DNA of 64,000 bases from assembly GCF_029869925.1 (NCBI RefSeq), contig NZ_CP118605.1, forward strand, positions 1,924,001-1,988,000, in the 5' to 3' direction. The position numbers and the translations under genes were made by a program. The stretch is from Microbulbifer bruguierae (lineage in GTDB: Bacteria > Pseudomonadota > Gammaproteobacteria > Pseudomonadales > Cellvibrionaceae). Positions within the stretch are counted from its first letter, which is position 1. Each line of letters opens with the position of its first letter. Under the pieces are notes generated by a model. It was not told where the DNA came from. It saw only the letters and a program-made list of their open reading frames with translations, and ran no database searches. Positions 21,203 through 30,453 of the stretch are shown here, in pieces.

Positions 21203-21261
21203 CTCGCATAAATTTCCCGGAGACAAACCCGCCCCCGGGGGGGCAGGACCAGGCCAGGAAT

Positions 21262-23205
21262 CTATTTCAGCTGCAGGGTATCGGCAATATCTGCCCAGGA
21301 CACCAGCTTGAAGTTCTGGGTTTCGCTCGGCATGCGATTGCGACCGTCCTGCACCACCAGCAGACCCCGCGGGTACTGACTACCGAAGGAAGCGCTGGAG
21401 ACTTCCAGGCCATCGGTTTCCGAGCTGCCATCCAGATTCTTGTCCAGGTTGATATCCACCCGGAAGTGGCCAACAAACTGGCTGCCGTCGCGGCTGAACA
21501 GCGCATAACTGTTATTGCCCTGACTGGAGACCACCAGATAGCTGTTTTCACCAGCGTCCTCATTATTAATGTAGAGGCCCATGCCCTCCACATCCGCGGC
21601 CAGGCGCTCGCCATCCACCGGCGCTATCAACTGCGGCCGGGCTTCACCCGCCAGAAAGGCCGCGATATCCAGGCGCCAGATGCCACCATCTTCTTCACCG
21701 AAGAACAGCATCTGTTTCTCGTCGTCCACCACACAACCTTCCACCTGGCTCTGCACCGCCAGCTGCGCGACCGGTTGCAGGCGCCAGTCCACGTTGCCCT
21801 CACCGGGGAGTATCTGCAGCAGATGCACCGCGCCATCCTTGTCGGACACCCAGGTCATCAGGTCCGCACCGCGGCGGTACACACACAGGCCATAGGGGTC
21901 GCCCATGTCCAGGTTGCGCAGCCCCAGGTCCTCGACCTTGCCATCCGCGGTAATACCGAACAGGCTGACACCGGGATCGGTGCGGTTGCTGGCGGCAGCA
22001 ATCGCGACATATTTACCGTGTTTCATCGGGCGCAGGTCGACATTGTTCACACGTCCAACCGGAAAGTGCTCCAACAGTTTGCCGTTCAGGTTGTAAACAC
22101 TGAGACCGCTTTTCTTGTCGGTGCCAAGAATCAGGCTGGCAGACGGATTGACCGGATTGACCCAGATCGCCGGATCATCGGCGGCGTCACCCCCGGACTG
22201 TACCGGTGCCGTCTGGGCGCTGGCGCGCACTCGCGGGATTTCCACCGCGCCGCGGAAGGCCTGCATTTCTGCCGCAGGCTCGGGCAGGGTTACGGCAAAT
22301 TGCTGCACGCGATCGCTCTCTTCTTCGAGCGCCAGCAGGGAGCCCTGCTGTACCGCCGCAGACACCGGCTCCATATCCGCCAGGGTTTCAACAAAATGCG
22401 GCTGACCGGGATTGTTGATACTGAATGCCAGCACCCGATCGCCAGAAGTCAGCCACAGATTGCCACTGCTGCTGTCCAGCCACAGGCCGCCGAATTCGTT
22501 GGCGCCAAGCGCTGCGGAAGTAGCAAAAACCTGGCGGTCTTCATCCATTTCCGCATCGACATTGAGACTCCAGATCCCCAGAGGCGGCTGCGCCACCAGC
22601 AGCTTGCCGCTGTGATCGTCCACCGCACAGGAAGAAACCTGCTCGCCGAAATACAGCGGGCGCACGCCGGTAAATTCCCAGGCCTGCTCGCGGGGGTGCA
22701 CCACGTACTCGTGGCCGAGGCCGTTTTCATCGATTGAGAACAGGTGCGTGCGCTCTGCCTGGCGGGAGAAGCACATGGCGACCTGCGGTGCACTGGTAGC
22801 CATGGCGCCGAGATAGCGGATACGCGGGCTGCCCTGCTCCATATCCAGCAGGCGCAATTGCAGCTGACCACTATCTTCGTCATACACAGCCACCAGCCAG
22901 CGGTCCTGCTCCAGCTGCTGCAAGGCAAAGCGTTCGACCTTGCCGCCATCCAGCGCCAGTTTTTCCTCACCCGCGGCGTTTACCAGTACCAGGCCGCGCT
23001 TTTCGCTGGCCAGCAACAGGTAATCGGTACCGCCCAGCACCAGCGGTGCCAGCTGGCTGGAAATCACATTGCTGAGATCCAGTGCACTCTGAGGAGTCAG
23101 GGGTTTGTGCGTCGCTGCGGACTTGTCGATCTGTGGGCCACAGCCACCGAGCGCACCGGCCAGAACCAGCGCAATCGCGGGAAAAATTAATGTTTTACGC
23201 GTCAT
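21262..23205 (-). CDS. 3-phytase lipoprotein, beta-propeller type with two propeller-like halves
   Basis: A 647-residue lipoprotein: signal peptide MTRKTLIFPAIALVLAGALGG followed by the lipobox Cys. The C-terminal half (from about residue 325: DDPAIWVNPVNPSASLILGT, NNVDLRP, VEGCVVDDE, ADVEGMGLYI) is a complete beta-propeller phytase domain, which removes phosphate from phytate in a calcium-dependent manner. The N-terminal half (about 30-310) has weaker repeats of the same general kind and resembles the incomplete extra domain of two-domain phytases. The ATG at 23205 was chosen because it creates the lipoprotein signal. It follows a TonB-dependent receptor, a known partner for such phytases. 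Confidence 0.9.
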   Translation of the reverse strand: MTRKTLIFPAIALVLAGALGGCGPQIDKSAATHKPLTPQSALDLSNVISSQLAPLVLGGTDYLLLASEKRGLVLVNAAGEEKLALDGGKVERFALQQLEQDRWLVAVYDEDSGQLQLRLLDMEQGSPRIRYLGAMATSAPQVAMCFSRQAERTHLFSIDENGLGHEYVVHPREQAWEFTGVRPLYFGEQVSSCAVDDHSGKLLVAQPPLGIWSLNVDAEMDEDRQVFATSAALGANEFGGLWLDSSSGNLWLTSGDRVLAFSINNPGQPHFVETLADMEPVSAAVQQGSLLALEEESDRVQQFAVTLPEPAAEMQAFRGAVEIPRVRASAQTAPVQSGGDAADDPAIWVNPVNPSASLILGTDKKSGLSVYNLNGKLLEHFPVGRVNNVDLRPMKHGKYVAIAAASNRTDPGVSLFGITADGKVEDLGLRNLDMGDPYGLCVYRRGADLMTWVSDKDGAVHLLQILPGEGNVDWRLQPVAQLAVQSQVEGCVVDDEKQMLFFGEEDGGIWRLDIAAFLAGEARPQLIAPVDGERLAADVEGMGLYINNEDAGENSYLVVSSQGNNSYALFSRDGSQFVGHFRVDINLDKNLDGSSETDGLEVSSASFGSQYPRGLLVVQDGRNRMPSETQNFKLVSWADIADTLQLK

Positions 23206-23316
23206 AGTACTCACGCTTTGCAAAGAGTCGATTTGCGGTTTCGACCGCGCCGGGCACCAAAATACGCCCCACCGATGACAAAACCATGTCAAACAGATGA
23301 CCGCCGAATCCCATGT

Positions 23317-23357
23317 AAAAAAATAGCAGAAAGCCCGGGCACACCTGCTGCCCGGGC
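23317..23357 (-). terminator. Terminator or attenuator after the TonB-dependent receptor gene
   Basis: GCCCGGGCA and TGCCCGGGC form a perfect 9-bp stem with a 7-base loop, followed by TTTCTGCTATTTTTTT on the minus strand. It stands between receptor and phytase, so the phytase may need read-through or its own promoter. Confidence 0.65.
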
Positions 23358-23379
23358 CATCTGCCTGTCAACCCGAAAC

Positions 23380-25971
23380 TCAGAAGCTTGAGTAAGTCAG
23401 GCCCAGCACGTAGGAAGTGCCGTACTCCTCATATACACCGTTGTAACCGGAGTTATTGGTGTAGAAGGGCTCATCGGTCAGGTTAACCGCGCTGAAGGAC
23501 AGCTTCAGGCCGTTGTTGAAGCGGTACTTGGCAGAGAAGTCCACCTGCATATGGTTGTCTTCATACAGGTCGGCGGCTTCGTCTTCCATATTCACTTCCA
23601 GCAGGCGTTCGCCTTTGAAGGTGGTGGACAGACGCAGACTCAGGGCATCGCGCTCGTAGCCGACGATGAAGTTACCAACCAGATCCGCTTGTGACGGCAG
23701 GCTGATCTTGTCGCTGCGCTCCGCGTCTGCGCCCAGGCCGAGGCTCGCTTCGGAGTCAGTGAAGGTGGCGTTGGCGCGCAGCAGCAGGCCATTGTCAAAG
23801 CCCTGGGTCCAGGACAGCTCCGCACCGGTCAGGGTGGCGCTGTCGCCATTGATCGGCAGGTAGATTTCTGCCTCTTCCACCGCCAGAGAGCCTACGTACT
23901 GGGACACATCCACAGTACCGGACACATCCGCAGTCACGATGAAGTTATCGATGTTCTTGTGGAATACACCCACAGAGAACATACCCAGCTTGTCGGCGTA
24001 GTACTCCACGGAAAAGTCCAGGTTCTGGGCCTCATAGGGATCCAGCGCCGGATTGCCCGCTTCCACTTCCAGCTCGCCTTCGTCGTATTCGATGGCTTCC
24101 GGAGACGGATTCAGGTCGCCGAAGGATGGACGCGACAGGGACTCGGTGTAGGCAGCGCGCAGCACGATGTTGTCGGTGTAGTCGTACTTGAAGTTCACAC
24201 TCGGGAACAGCTTGCTGTACTTGCGATCGAAGTTGACTTCGCTGGCGTAGACATCTTCAGCAATTTCCTCGGCGCCGGGGATGACCTCGGAAGATTCGGC
24301 CACACGGTAGCCTTTGGCACTGAAGTCGGTGGTTTCGTAGCGCACACCGTAGACCAGATTGGCGCGACCGAAATCGATGTCGTTCATCAGGTAAAACGCG
24401 GAGATATCCTCGTTCATCACGTAGTCACGCGCAGAGCTCAGCGCGGTCTCGGTTTCGTCGACTTCGAAGCTGCTCAGATTCTGGTTGATGAACGCGTTGA
24501 GTTTTTCTCTGCTAATGCCCGGGCCGAAGGCGGCGAGGCTGTAATCCACATCGTTCAGAGCAAAGTCCGCGAGCGTGTAATCACCACCGAAATCGCCGTA
24601 CACGGTGGCATTCAGATCACCGGATTTTTCACGACGGCGCTCGTGCAGACCGAATTTCAGTTCGGACGGGTTACCGGCCACTTCGATATCGCGGCGGATA
24701 TCGATGCGGAAGCTGATTTCCTCATCTTCGGTGTAGTTGTCTTCGATGACGATTTCATCCAGCTCAAACTGGGAAGCGTCCATGGCCGCGGCGTCGCCGG
24801 CAACCAGGGTCGGGATCTCACCGGCGGAGCTATAACCCAGCTCCAGGTCTTTCTGCTCGAAGCCGGTGTCGCGGCGGTGCGGCTCGGCTTCTTCCGCGTG
24901 AGAGTAGCCCAGGGAGTATTCGATGCCCCATTCGTCGAGATTGTGTTCACCGCCCACAACCAGTGACAGGATTTCCTGCTCTTCGTAGCGATCCTTCAGA
25001 GACTTGTCCAGGGTGGCATCGGACCAGGTCGCGGAATTGGCGCTGATGGTCTGCAGGTCGCCCTTGTCCAGCTTGAATGAGTTACGCTGGCGCTGTTCGG
25101 CGTCGGAGAAATCGGAATACAGGGTATGCAGGTAAAGCTGACTGCTGTCGGACACTTTCAGATCGAAGTTGGCGGCCAGGCCAGTGCGCTCACGGGTAAT
25201 GGTGTAATCGCGCTGTTCGATTTCCGGCGCGCCGACGGCCTCGGTGCCATCTTCCGCTTCCATCATTTCCCATGCGCCGTCGGTTTCAATGTTTTCGGAA
25301 CCGAACTTGCGCTCCTGGTGGCTGCCGGCGATTGCGACACCCAGCTCGCTGCCACCCAGATCAAAGCGATTGGTGTATTTGCCAGAAATTTTCGGGCTGT
25401 TTTCACCCTGTAGATCGTTGTAGCCGTTTTCAATATTGACGCTGTAGGTCTGGCCGTCCTTATCCAGCGCATTGATGCTTTTGATCTCAATGGCGCCACC
25501 GATGGAGTCGGCGCTCATATCCGGGGTCAGAGTTTTGAAGACTTCCAGGCTCGCCAGCAGGTCGGACGGAATCACATCCAGTGCCACCGCGCGGCTGTCG
25601 GTTTCCGGTGCCGGCAGGCTCATGCCATTGATGGTGGAGGCGTTGAGGTTAGGGTCGATACCGCGCACGCCGACAAATCGGCCTTCACCCTGGTCGCGCG
25701 CGATAAATACACCGGCCATACGCTGCAGAGCTTCGGTGACGTTGGCATCCGGCAGTTCGCCGATGGCCTCAGAGGTCTGAACCGCGACCACCTTGTTGGA
25801 TTCACGCTGGCGCTCGATGTCGCTGCGGGCGTTGGCGGCCTGACCGGTAACCACTATGGTTTCCATCAGTGCGTCCGATTTGACCGCGGCCTCTTCGGCA
25901 CCGGCATTGATACTGATAATCGCTGCCGCAAGGGGCGCTACCAGTTTGAAAGTGAATGCAGTTTTAGTCAT
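23380..25971 (-). CDS. TonB-dependent outer-membrane receptor
   Basis: An 863-residue receptor with a signal peptide (residues 1-25), a TonB-box-like segment (METIVVTG, about 36-43), a plug domain (EALQRMAGVFIARDQGEGRF, RGIDPNLNASTINGM) and a 22-strand barrel ending with the terminal aromatic (LGLTYSSF). It energises uptake of a large substrate across the outer membrane. The gene directly precedes a phytase and is divergent from a PhoX phosphatase, so phytate or inositol phosphates are the likely ligand; this is inference from context. Confidence 0.92.
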   Translation of the reverse strand: MTKTAFTFKLVAPLAAAIISINAGAEEAAVKSDALMETIVVTGQAANARSDIERQRESNKVVAVQTSEAIGELPDANVTEALQRMAGVFIARDQGEGRFVGVRGIDPNLNASTINGMSLPAPETDSRAVALDVIPSDLLASLEVFKTLTPDMSADSIGGAIEIKSINALDKDGQTYSVNIENGYNDLQGENSPKISGKYTNRFDLGGSELGVAIAGSHQERKFGSENIETDGAWEMMEAEDGTEAVGAPEIEQRDYTITRERTGLAANFDLKVSDSSQLYLHTLYSDFSDAEQRQRNSFKLDKGDLQTISANSATWSDATLDKSLKDRYEEQEILSLVVGGEHNLDEWGIEYSLGYSHAEEAEPHRRDTGFEQKDLELGYSSAGEIPTLVAGDAAAMDASQFELDEIVIEDNYTEDEEISFRIDIRRDIEVAGNPSELKFGLHERRREKSGDLNATVYGDFGGDYTLADFALNDVDYSLAAFGPGISREKLNAFINQNLSSFEVDETETALSSARDYVMNEDISAFYLMNDIDFGRANLVYGVRYETTDFSAKGYRVAESSEVIPGAEEIAEDVYASEVNFDRKYSKLFPSVNFKYDYTDNIVLRAAYTESLSRPSFGDLNPSPEAIEYDEGELEVEAGNPALDPYEAQNLDFSVEYYADKLGMFSVGVFHKNIDNFIVTADVSGTVDVSQYVGSLAVEEAEIYLPINGDSATLTGAELSWTQGFDNGLLLRANATFTDSEASLGLGADAERSDKISLPSQADLVGNFIVGYERDALSLRLSTTFKGERLLEVNMEDEAADLYEDNHMQVDFSAKYRFNNGLKLSFSAVNLTDEPFYTNNSGYNGVYEEYGTSYVLGLTYSSF

Positions 25972-26177
25972 TGCTCCCCGTCCCGTATTTACTGGCGGTT
26001 ATTTTGATGGGGCGCAGGCTAGTCTTGAGATGTGAAAATTTCGTTACGCTTTTTTTAAATTTGTCATATTGCGCCGCTAATCTTGGCGCAACTTGAATCG
26101 GGCACCAGCCCCAGACTCCGAAAACACAGGCGTCCCCCGGTGGTCCCGGCAAAATATTGCAGTCAGGTGAATAATTT

Positions 26178-28130
26178 ATGACAAACGACAACCAGCAACC
26201 CACGAGCGCTGCACCGCAGAATCCGGCGCGCCGCACCCTGATCAAAGCGCTGGGCGTAGCCACTGCAGCCACGGCGGGCGGTGGTCTGCTGCCGGGTTGC
26301 AGCGCTGAAAAAAAAAATGCCAGCAGGCAGAACCTGGCATTCGCGGAAATTCCCCACCGACTGGATCACCACCACCATCTTCCCGACGGCTATGCCGCGG
26401 ATCTGCTGATGCGCTGGGGGGATCCGCTGGACGGGTTTGCCGGCAACTTCGACCCGGAAAACCTGGACGCCGGCGAACAGGCCCGTCGCTTCGGCTACAA
26501 CAACGACTTTATTGCCTTCATGCCCCTCGCCCCGGAGGCCGGCCCCGGTGAGGGGGATAAACACTGCCAGAGTCGCAATAGCGAACGCGGCTTGCTATGC
26601 GTCAACCACGAGTACACCCAGCCGCACCTGATGTTCGCCGGCTACAGCGAAGACAGCTCGATCCGCGGCACCAGCCACCCACACATCGCGGTGGAGCAGC
26701 AGGCCTGCGGCCACAGTGTGGTGGAAATCGAAAATACCGCGGAAGGCTGGCAGCCGGTATTGGGCAGTCCCTATAACCGTCGCATAACACTTACCACTGC
26801 GATGGATATCATCGGCGCTGCCGCCGGGGACCAGCGGTTGCAGACCAGTGAAGATCCGAGCGGCGCCCGGGTTTTCGGCACCGTCGGCAACTGTGCCGGC
26901 GGCAAAACACCCTGGGGAACGGTACTGATTGCGGAGGAAGGCTTCGGCGGCGCATTCCAGGGCGATCCGGACAATGTGGCGGACGAGGTGGAGGCGCGCA
27001 ATCACCACGCCTTTGGTATCTCCCCGCAAAATCGCAACTGGGGCGACTACGACCTGCGCTTCGATATTGCGGTAGAACCCAATGAGCCCAATCGCTTCGG
27101 CTGGATGGTGGAATACGATCCCTACGACCCCGGTTCCAGACCGCGCAAGCTGACCGCGCTCGGCCGCTTCGAGCACGAGGGTTTTACCCTGGTAAGCAAA
27201 CCCGGCCAGCCAATCGTGGCCTACGGCGGTGACGACGATGAGCACCAGTTCGTATATCGCTTTGTGTCTTCGGGCATTTACCACCCTGGCGACAACCGGC
27301 ACAACCGCGAGTTGCTGACGGAAGGCACGCTGTATGCCGGTCAGTTCCGCGAGGGCGGTGCCGGGATGTGGCTGCCACTGGTGTTCGGTCAGGGGCCGCT
27401 GACGGAGGAGAACGGCTTTCGCAATCAGGCGGATGTGCTGATCGACTGCCGGCGTGCGGCAAAACTGATTGGCGCTACACCGATGGACAGGCCGGAGGAT
27501 GTGGAAACGAATCCGGTGAACGACTGCACTTATGTGATGCTGACAAAGAACAGGAAGCGCGCGGAAGGCGATGAAAATGCGGCGAACCCGCGCGCGCGCA
27601 ATACCGCGGGGCATGTTCTTGAGATAGTGCCGCCGGGGCGCAGTGGTGAGCGGGATCACGTGAGTGATTCCTTCCGCTGGAATACGTTTTTACTCGGTGG
27701 CAATCCCAATGCGGAAAGCCCGGCGGAGCGCGGGGCTTATGGTCAGCAACTGCCGGGCACTATGTCCGAGCACAGCTGGTTTGCCAACCCGGACAATGTA
27801 GCGTTCGATCAACACGGCAATATGTGGATTGCCACAGATGGTTGCGAGAGTTTCGGCTTTCACGATGGGCTCTGGGCGATGGCGACCGAGGGCGACCTGC
27901 GCGCGGCGCCGAAGCACTTCTTTGGCTGCCCGGAGGGAGCTGAAATCTGCGGCCCGGAATTTACTCCGGATGGCAAAACCCTGTTTGTTTCGGTACAGCA
28001 CCCGGCGGACACGGATAACTCGACCTTTGATAATCCGCTCCATCGGTGGCCAGACAACGATCCCGCTATGCCACCACGCCCTTCGGTTTTGGCGATTCGT
28101 CGCAAGGACGGTGGGGCTGTGGGTAGCTGA
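26178..28130 (+). CDS. phoX: PhoX-family alkaline phosphatase, Tat-exported
   Basis: A 650-residue protein of the PhoX (DUF839) family, iron/calcium-dependent phosphatases that release phosphate from organic esters. A twin-arginine signal is visible (ARRTLIKALGVATAATAGG) and ends in LLPGC, close to a lipobox, so the protein may be anchored as a lipoprotein. Family segments include LLCVNHEYTQPHLMF, TPWGTVLIAEEGFGG, and NPVNDCTYVMLTKN. A run of ten A residues at 26309-26318 lies just behind the signal. It is divergent from the receptor-phytase genes; the shared 206-base region has one PhoB-like half site (TTGTCAT). Confidence 0.92.
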   Translation: MTNDNQQPTSAAPQNPARRTLIKALGVATAATAGGGLLPGCSAEKKNASRQNLAFAEIPHRLDHHHHLPDGYAADLLMRWGDPLDGFAGNFDPENLDAGEQARRFGYNNDFIAFMPLAPEAGPGEGDKHCQSRNSERGLLCVNHEYTQPHLMFAGYSEDSSIRGTSHPHIAVEQQACGHSVVEIENTAEGWQPVLGSPYNRRITLTTAMDIIGAAAGDQRLQTSEDPSGARVFGTVGNCAGGKTPWGTVLIAEEGFGGAFQGDPDNVADEVEARNHHAFGISPQNRNWGDYDLRFDIAVEPNEPNRFGWMVEYDPYDPGSRPRKLTALGRFEHEGFTLVSKPGQPIVAYGGDDDEHQFVYRFVSSGIYHPGDNRHNRELLTEGTLYAGQFREGGAGMWLPLVFGQGPLTEENGFRNQADVLIDCRRAAKLIGATPMDRPEDVETNPVNDCTYVMLTKNRKRAEGDENAANPRARNTAGHVLEIVPPGRSGERDHVSDSFRWNTFLLGGNPNAESPAERGAYGQQLPGTMSEHSWFANPDNVAFDQHGNMWIATDGCESFGFHDGLWAMATEGDLRAAPKHFFGCPEGAEICGPEFTPDGKTLFVSVQHPADTDNSTFDNPLHRWPDNDPAMPPRPSVLAIRRKDGGAVGS

Positions 28131-28163
28131 TGGTTTGGTTTTAGTGGTTGTTTCGCTGGCTCG

Positions 28164-28184
28164 GTGGCGGCCAAGCACCGCCAC
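28164..28184. terminator. GTGGCGG hairpin between phoX and msrQ
   Basis: GTGGCGG and CCGCCAC form a perfect 7-bp stem with a 7-base loop, between two convergent genes. There is no T-tract. Similar cores occur at other convergent junctions in this window. Confidence 0.35.
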
Positions 28185-28209
28185 TGCACCCGCTTCAAAG
28201 CTTCCTAAA

Positions 28210-28827
28210 CTACCAGCTTCGTAAGGACTTGATCCAACGCATGACGGATTCCTTTCTCCAGCACAACAAGGAAATCGCAATTCCGAGATAAATTGCCGGC
28301 TCAATCCAGCCACTTTTCACCGACCACCAAAAGTGCCAGCACGCCAGCAATACCGCCACATAAAGCAAGCCATGCAGTTTCTTCCAGTTTTTACCCATTT
28401 TCCTGAGCAGTGCCGGTATCGAGGTGATCGCCAGTGCGAACAGGATCAACCAGCAGGTAAATCCCAGCAGAATATACGTACGCCTGACCAGTTCCTCACC
28501 AATCAACGACCAGTCGAGCCCGAGATCCAGCGCCAGCCAGGTGCTGAAATGCAGGCTCGCCCAGACAAAGCACCACAACCCGAGAGGCCGGCGCAAACGG
28601 TTCAGTTGACCAAAATGCAGTGCTTTCGCCAGCGGCGAAACCACTAGCGTGAGCAGCAGCAAGCGAATGGTGCCCATGCCCAGATAGTGGATCAGTTCCA
28701 CCACCGGGTCGCCGCCAAGATGTCCGGCGTTAATCGCATAAAAAAGCCACAGTAATGGTAGTAACCCGCCGAGATGCACACCGATCTGCAGCAATACGGC
28801 AACGGATTTCTTCGCGATAGCAGCCAC
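28210..28827 (-). CDS. msrQ: Heme-binding subunit of the MsrPQ methionine sulfoxide reductase
   Basis: A 205-residue inner-membrane b-type cytochrome of the ferric reductase-like family (YedZ). About six hydrophobic helices are visible, with candidate heme histidines in ELIHYLGMG, VWASLHFSTWL, KLHGLLYVAV and CWHFWW. It passes electrons from the respiratory chain to periplasmic MsrP. The start is GTG overlapping the TAG stop of msrP by one base (TAGTG), so the two are translationally coupled. Confidence 0.95.
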   Translation of the reverse strand: MAAIAKKSVAVLLQIGVHLGGLLPLLWLFYAINAGHLGGDPVVELIHYLGMGTIRLLLLTLVVSPLAKALHFGQLNRLRRPLGLWCFVWASLHFSTWLALDLGLDWSLIGEELVRRTYILLGFTCWLILFALAITSIPALLRKMGKNWKKLHGLLYVAVLLACWHFWWSVKSGWIEPAIYLGIAISLLCWRKESVMRWIKSLRSW

Positions 28828-29840
28828 TAGTAGAACTTCCGCAGGTCCATATTTTTGTACAGCGACGCCACTTCCTCGCCGTAGCCATTGAACGGCAGGG
28901 TTGGTTGGCGTTTTACCGAAAACAGTCCACCGGGACCGATAAAGCGCTCGCTGGCCTGCGACCAGCGCGGGTGGTCGACATCGGGGTTTACGTTGGCATA
29001 GAAGCCGTATTCATTGGGGGCGAGTTTGTTCCAGCTGGTGGGGGGCATTTTTTCCACCAGTGTGATTTTGACGATGGACTTGATGCCCTTGAAGCCGTAT
29101 TTCCACGGAACTACAAGGCGAATCGGCGCACCGTTCTGGGGGGGCAGGGTTTTGCCATAGAGACCGACGGAGAGGATAGTCAGCGGGTGCATGGCTTCGT
29201 CCATGCGCAGGCCTTCCACGTAGGGATAGTGCACCCCACCGCCAACATAGCGATTGCGCTGGCCGGGCATCTGCTCCGGGTCATAGACAGTTTCGAAGGC
29301 GACGTATTTTGCGCGGCTGGTTGGCTGGAAACGCTGGAGGAATTTGCCCAGCTCAAAACCCACCCAGGGAATCACCATGGACCAGGCTTCAACGCAACGC
29401 ATGCGGTAGATGCGTTCTTCGAGGCCGATGTCGCTCATCAGCTTCCAGACATCCACCGTGCCCGGCTTTTCCACTTCCCCTTCCACCCGCAGGGTCCAGG
29501 GTTCGGTCTTGAACCCCTGGCTGTATTTGGCCGGGTCGGTCTTGCCGGTGCCGAATTCGTAGAAGTTGTTGTGATTGGTCACCTTGTCCACCGGTGTCAG
29601 TACCAGATCCGGTGCCGGCCGCTGAGGGCTGAACTGCAGGGGCTTGCGTGGGGTCGCTTCACTAGCGCCACCTTCTACGCCATCGCCAAACAGATCCACG
29701 GCACCGGTATTGCCACTCAGCAGCAAGCCACCAATACCCGCGCCCAGGCCCTTGATCACACTGCGACGGGATACATAGGCAGATTCGGAGGTGGTTTGTG
29801 CTTCGCGCAACGCGCTCTTGGGGGGTACTTTGATCAACAC
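28827..29840 (-). CDS. msrP: Periplasmic methionine sulfoxide reductase, molybdopterin subunit
   Basis: A 337-residue Tat-exported protein ([20 protein letters not shown]) of the YedY family. The molybdenum-ligating cysteine is in [20 protein letters not shown]. MsrP repairs oxidised methionines of periplasmic proteins using electrons from MsrQ. The start is GTG with AGAGG seven bases upstream. The first gene of the two-gene msrPQ operon. Confidence 0.96.
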   Translation of the reverse strand: MLIKVPPKSALREAQTTSESAYVSRRSVIKGLGAGIGGLLLSGNTGAVDLFGDGVEGGASEATPRKPLQFSPQRPAPDLVLTPVDKVTNHNNFYEFGTGKTDPAKYSQGFKTEPWTLRVEGEVEKPGTVDVWKLMSDIGLEERIYRMRCVEAWSMVIPWVGFELGKFLQRFQPTSRAKYVAFETVYDPEQMPGQRNRYVGGGVHYPYVEGLRMDEAMHPLTILSVGLYGKTLPPQNGAPIRLVVPWKYGFKGIKSIVKITLVEKMPPTSWNKLAPNEYGFYANVNPDVDHPRWSQASERFIGPGGLFSVKRQPTLPFNGYGEEVASLYKNMDLRKFY

Positions 29841-30130
29841 GTGAAGGCCTCTTTCCTGTCCTGAAACTTTTTCTCGCCACAGTACTTGGTCGTTGCCGGG
29901 CGTTTTTTCTTACACTTTATTGCCGCTTGTGCCTCTATGGCAGCATCTCTTCGGGCACTCAGGCAAGCACTAAGAATGGTTCCAGATAGCGCGCCTCACC
30001 GTTATATCCGATTGCAATGTAGGACAGTTTTCTTGGTGGCTGCGCAAAGTGCAGACTATCGTTTCCTCAATACAGCCGAGTCCGTCTCACCGGCAGCGGC
30101 TGCAATTGGCAATGAAGTGAGGTAGCTCAG

Positions 30131-30277
30131 ATGCTTGAGACGATTATCGTTATTCTGGTTGTGCTCTGGTTACTGGGACTGGTGAGTTCTTACACCATGG
30201 GCGGGTTTCTGCACATTTTACTGGTCATTGCGGTGATCCTGCTCATCCTGCGCCTTGTGCGCGGCCGCAGGCCATAA
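30131..30277 (+). CDS. Small membrane protein, lmo0937 family
   Basis: A 48-residue peptide (MLETIIVILVVLWLLGLVSS, then YTMGGFLHILLVIAVILLIL, then a basic tail ending GRRP). Two membrane helices and an Arg-rich C-terminus match the lmo0937 (DUF5670) family of small membrane proteins, whose function is unknown and which are often linked to stress. GAGG lies about nine bases upstream of the ATG. A strong terminator follows at 30351. Confidence 0.8.
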   Translation: MLETIIVILVVLWLLGLVSSYTMGGFLHILLVIAVILLILRLVRGRRP

Positions 30278-30348
30278 TGTTATTTTTGTCAGATCGACAC
30301 TGCGCTGACTTCATGCTGCTGCGGCAGCGATGATTGCTCAACGGAGGT

Positions 30349-30376
30349 AAAAAGCGCCGCTATTGCGGCGTTTTTT
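30349..30376 (+). terminator. Bidirectional intrinsic terminator
   Basis: AAAAAG, CGCCGC, TATT loop, GCGGCG, TTTTTT. Flanking A- and T-runs allow function in both directions, serving the small membrane protein (plus) and marC (minus). Confidence 0.75.
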
Positions 30377-30432
30377 ATGGCTGTACTTTTATGGCTGTAC
30401 TTTTATGGCTGTACTTTTATGGCTGTATTTTA
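30377..30432. repeat. 14-bp tandem repeat, about four copies
   Basis: The unit ATGGCTGTACTTTT is repeated three times exactly (30377-30418) and a fourth time with one change (ATGGCTGTATTTT). It lies between the terminator at 30349-30376 and the end of marC, in non-coding sequence. Confidence 0.85.
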
Positions 30433-30453
30433 CGCTGGCACCAGGGCTGCGGA

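Noticed and set aside
26035..26070. A full PhoB box between the receptor and phoX genes
   Set aside because: Only one good half site (TTGTCAT) is present; the neighbouring 11-base steps on either side do not match.
29886..30125. A 79-codon open frame upstream of the small membrane protein
   Set aside because: No Shine-Dalgarno or family, and it fills the promoter region between msrP and the small gene.
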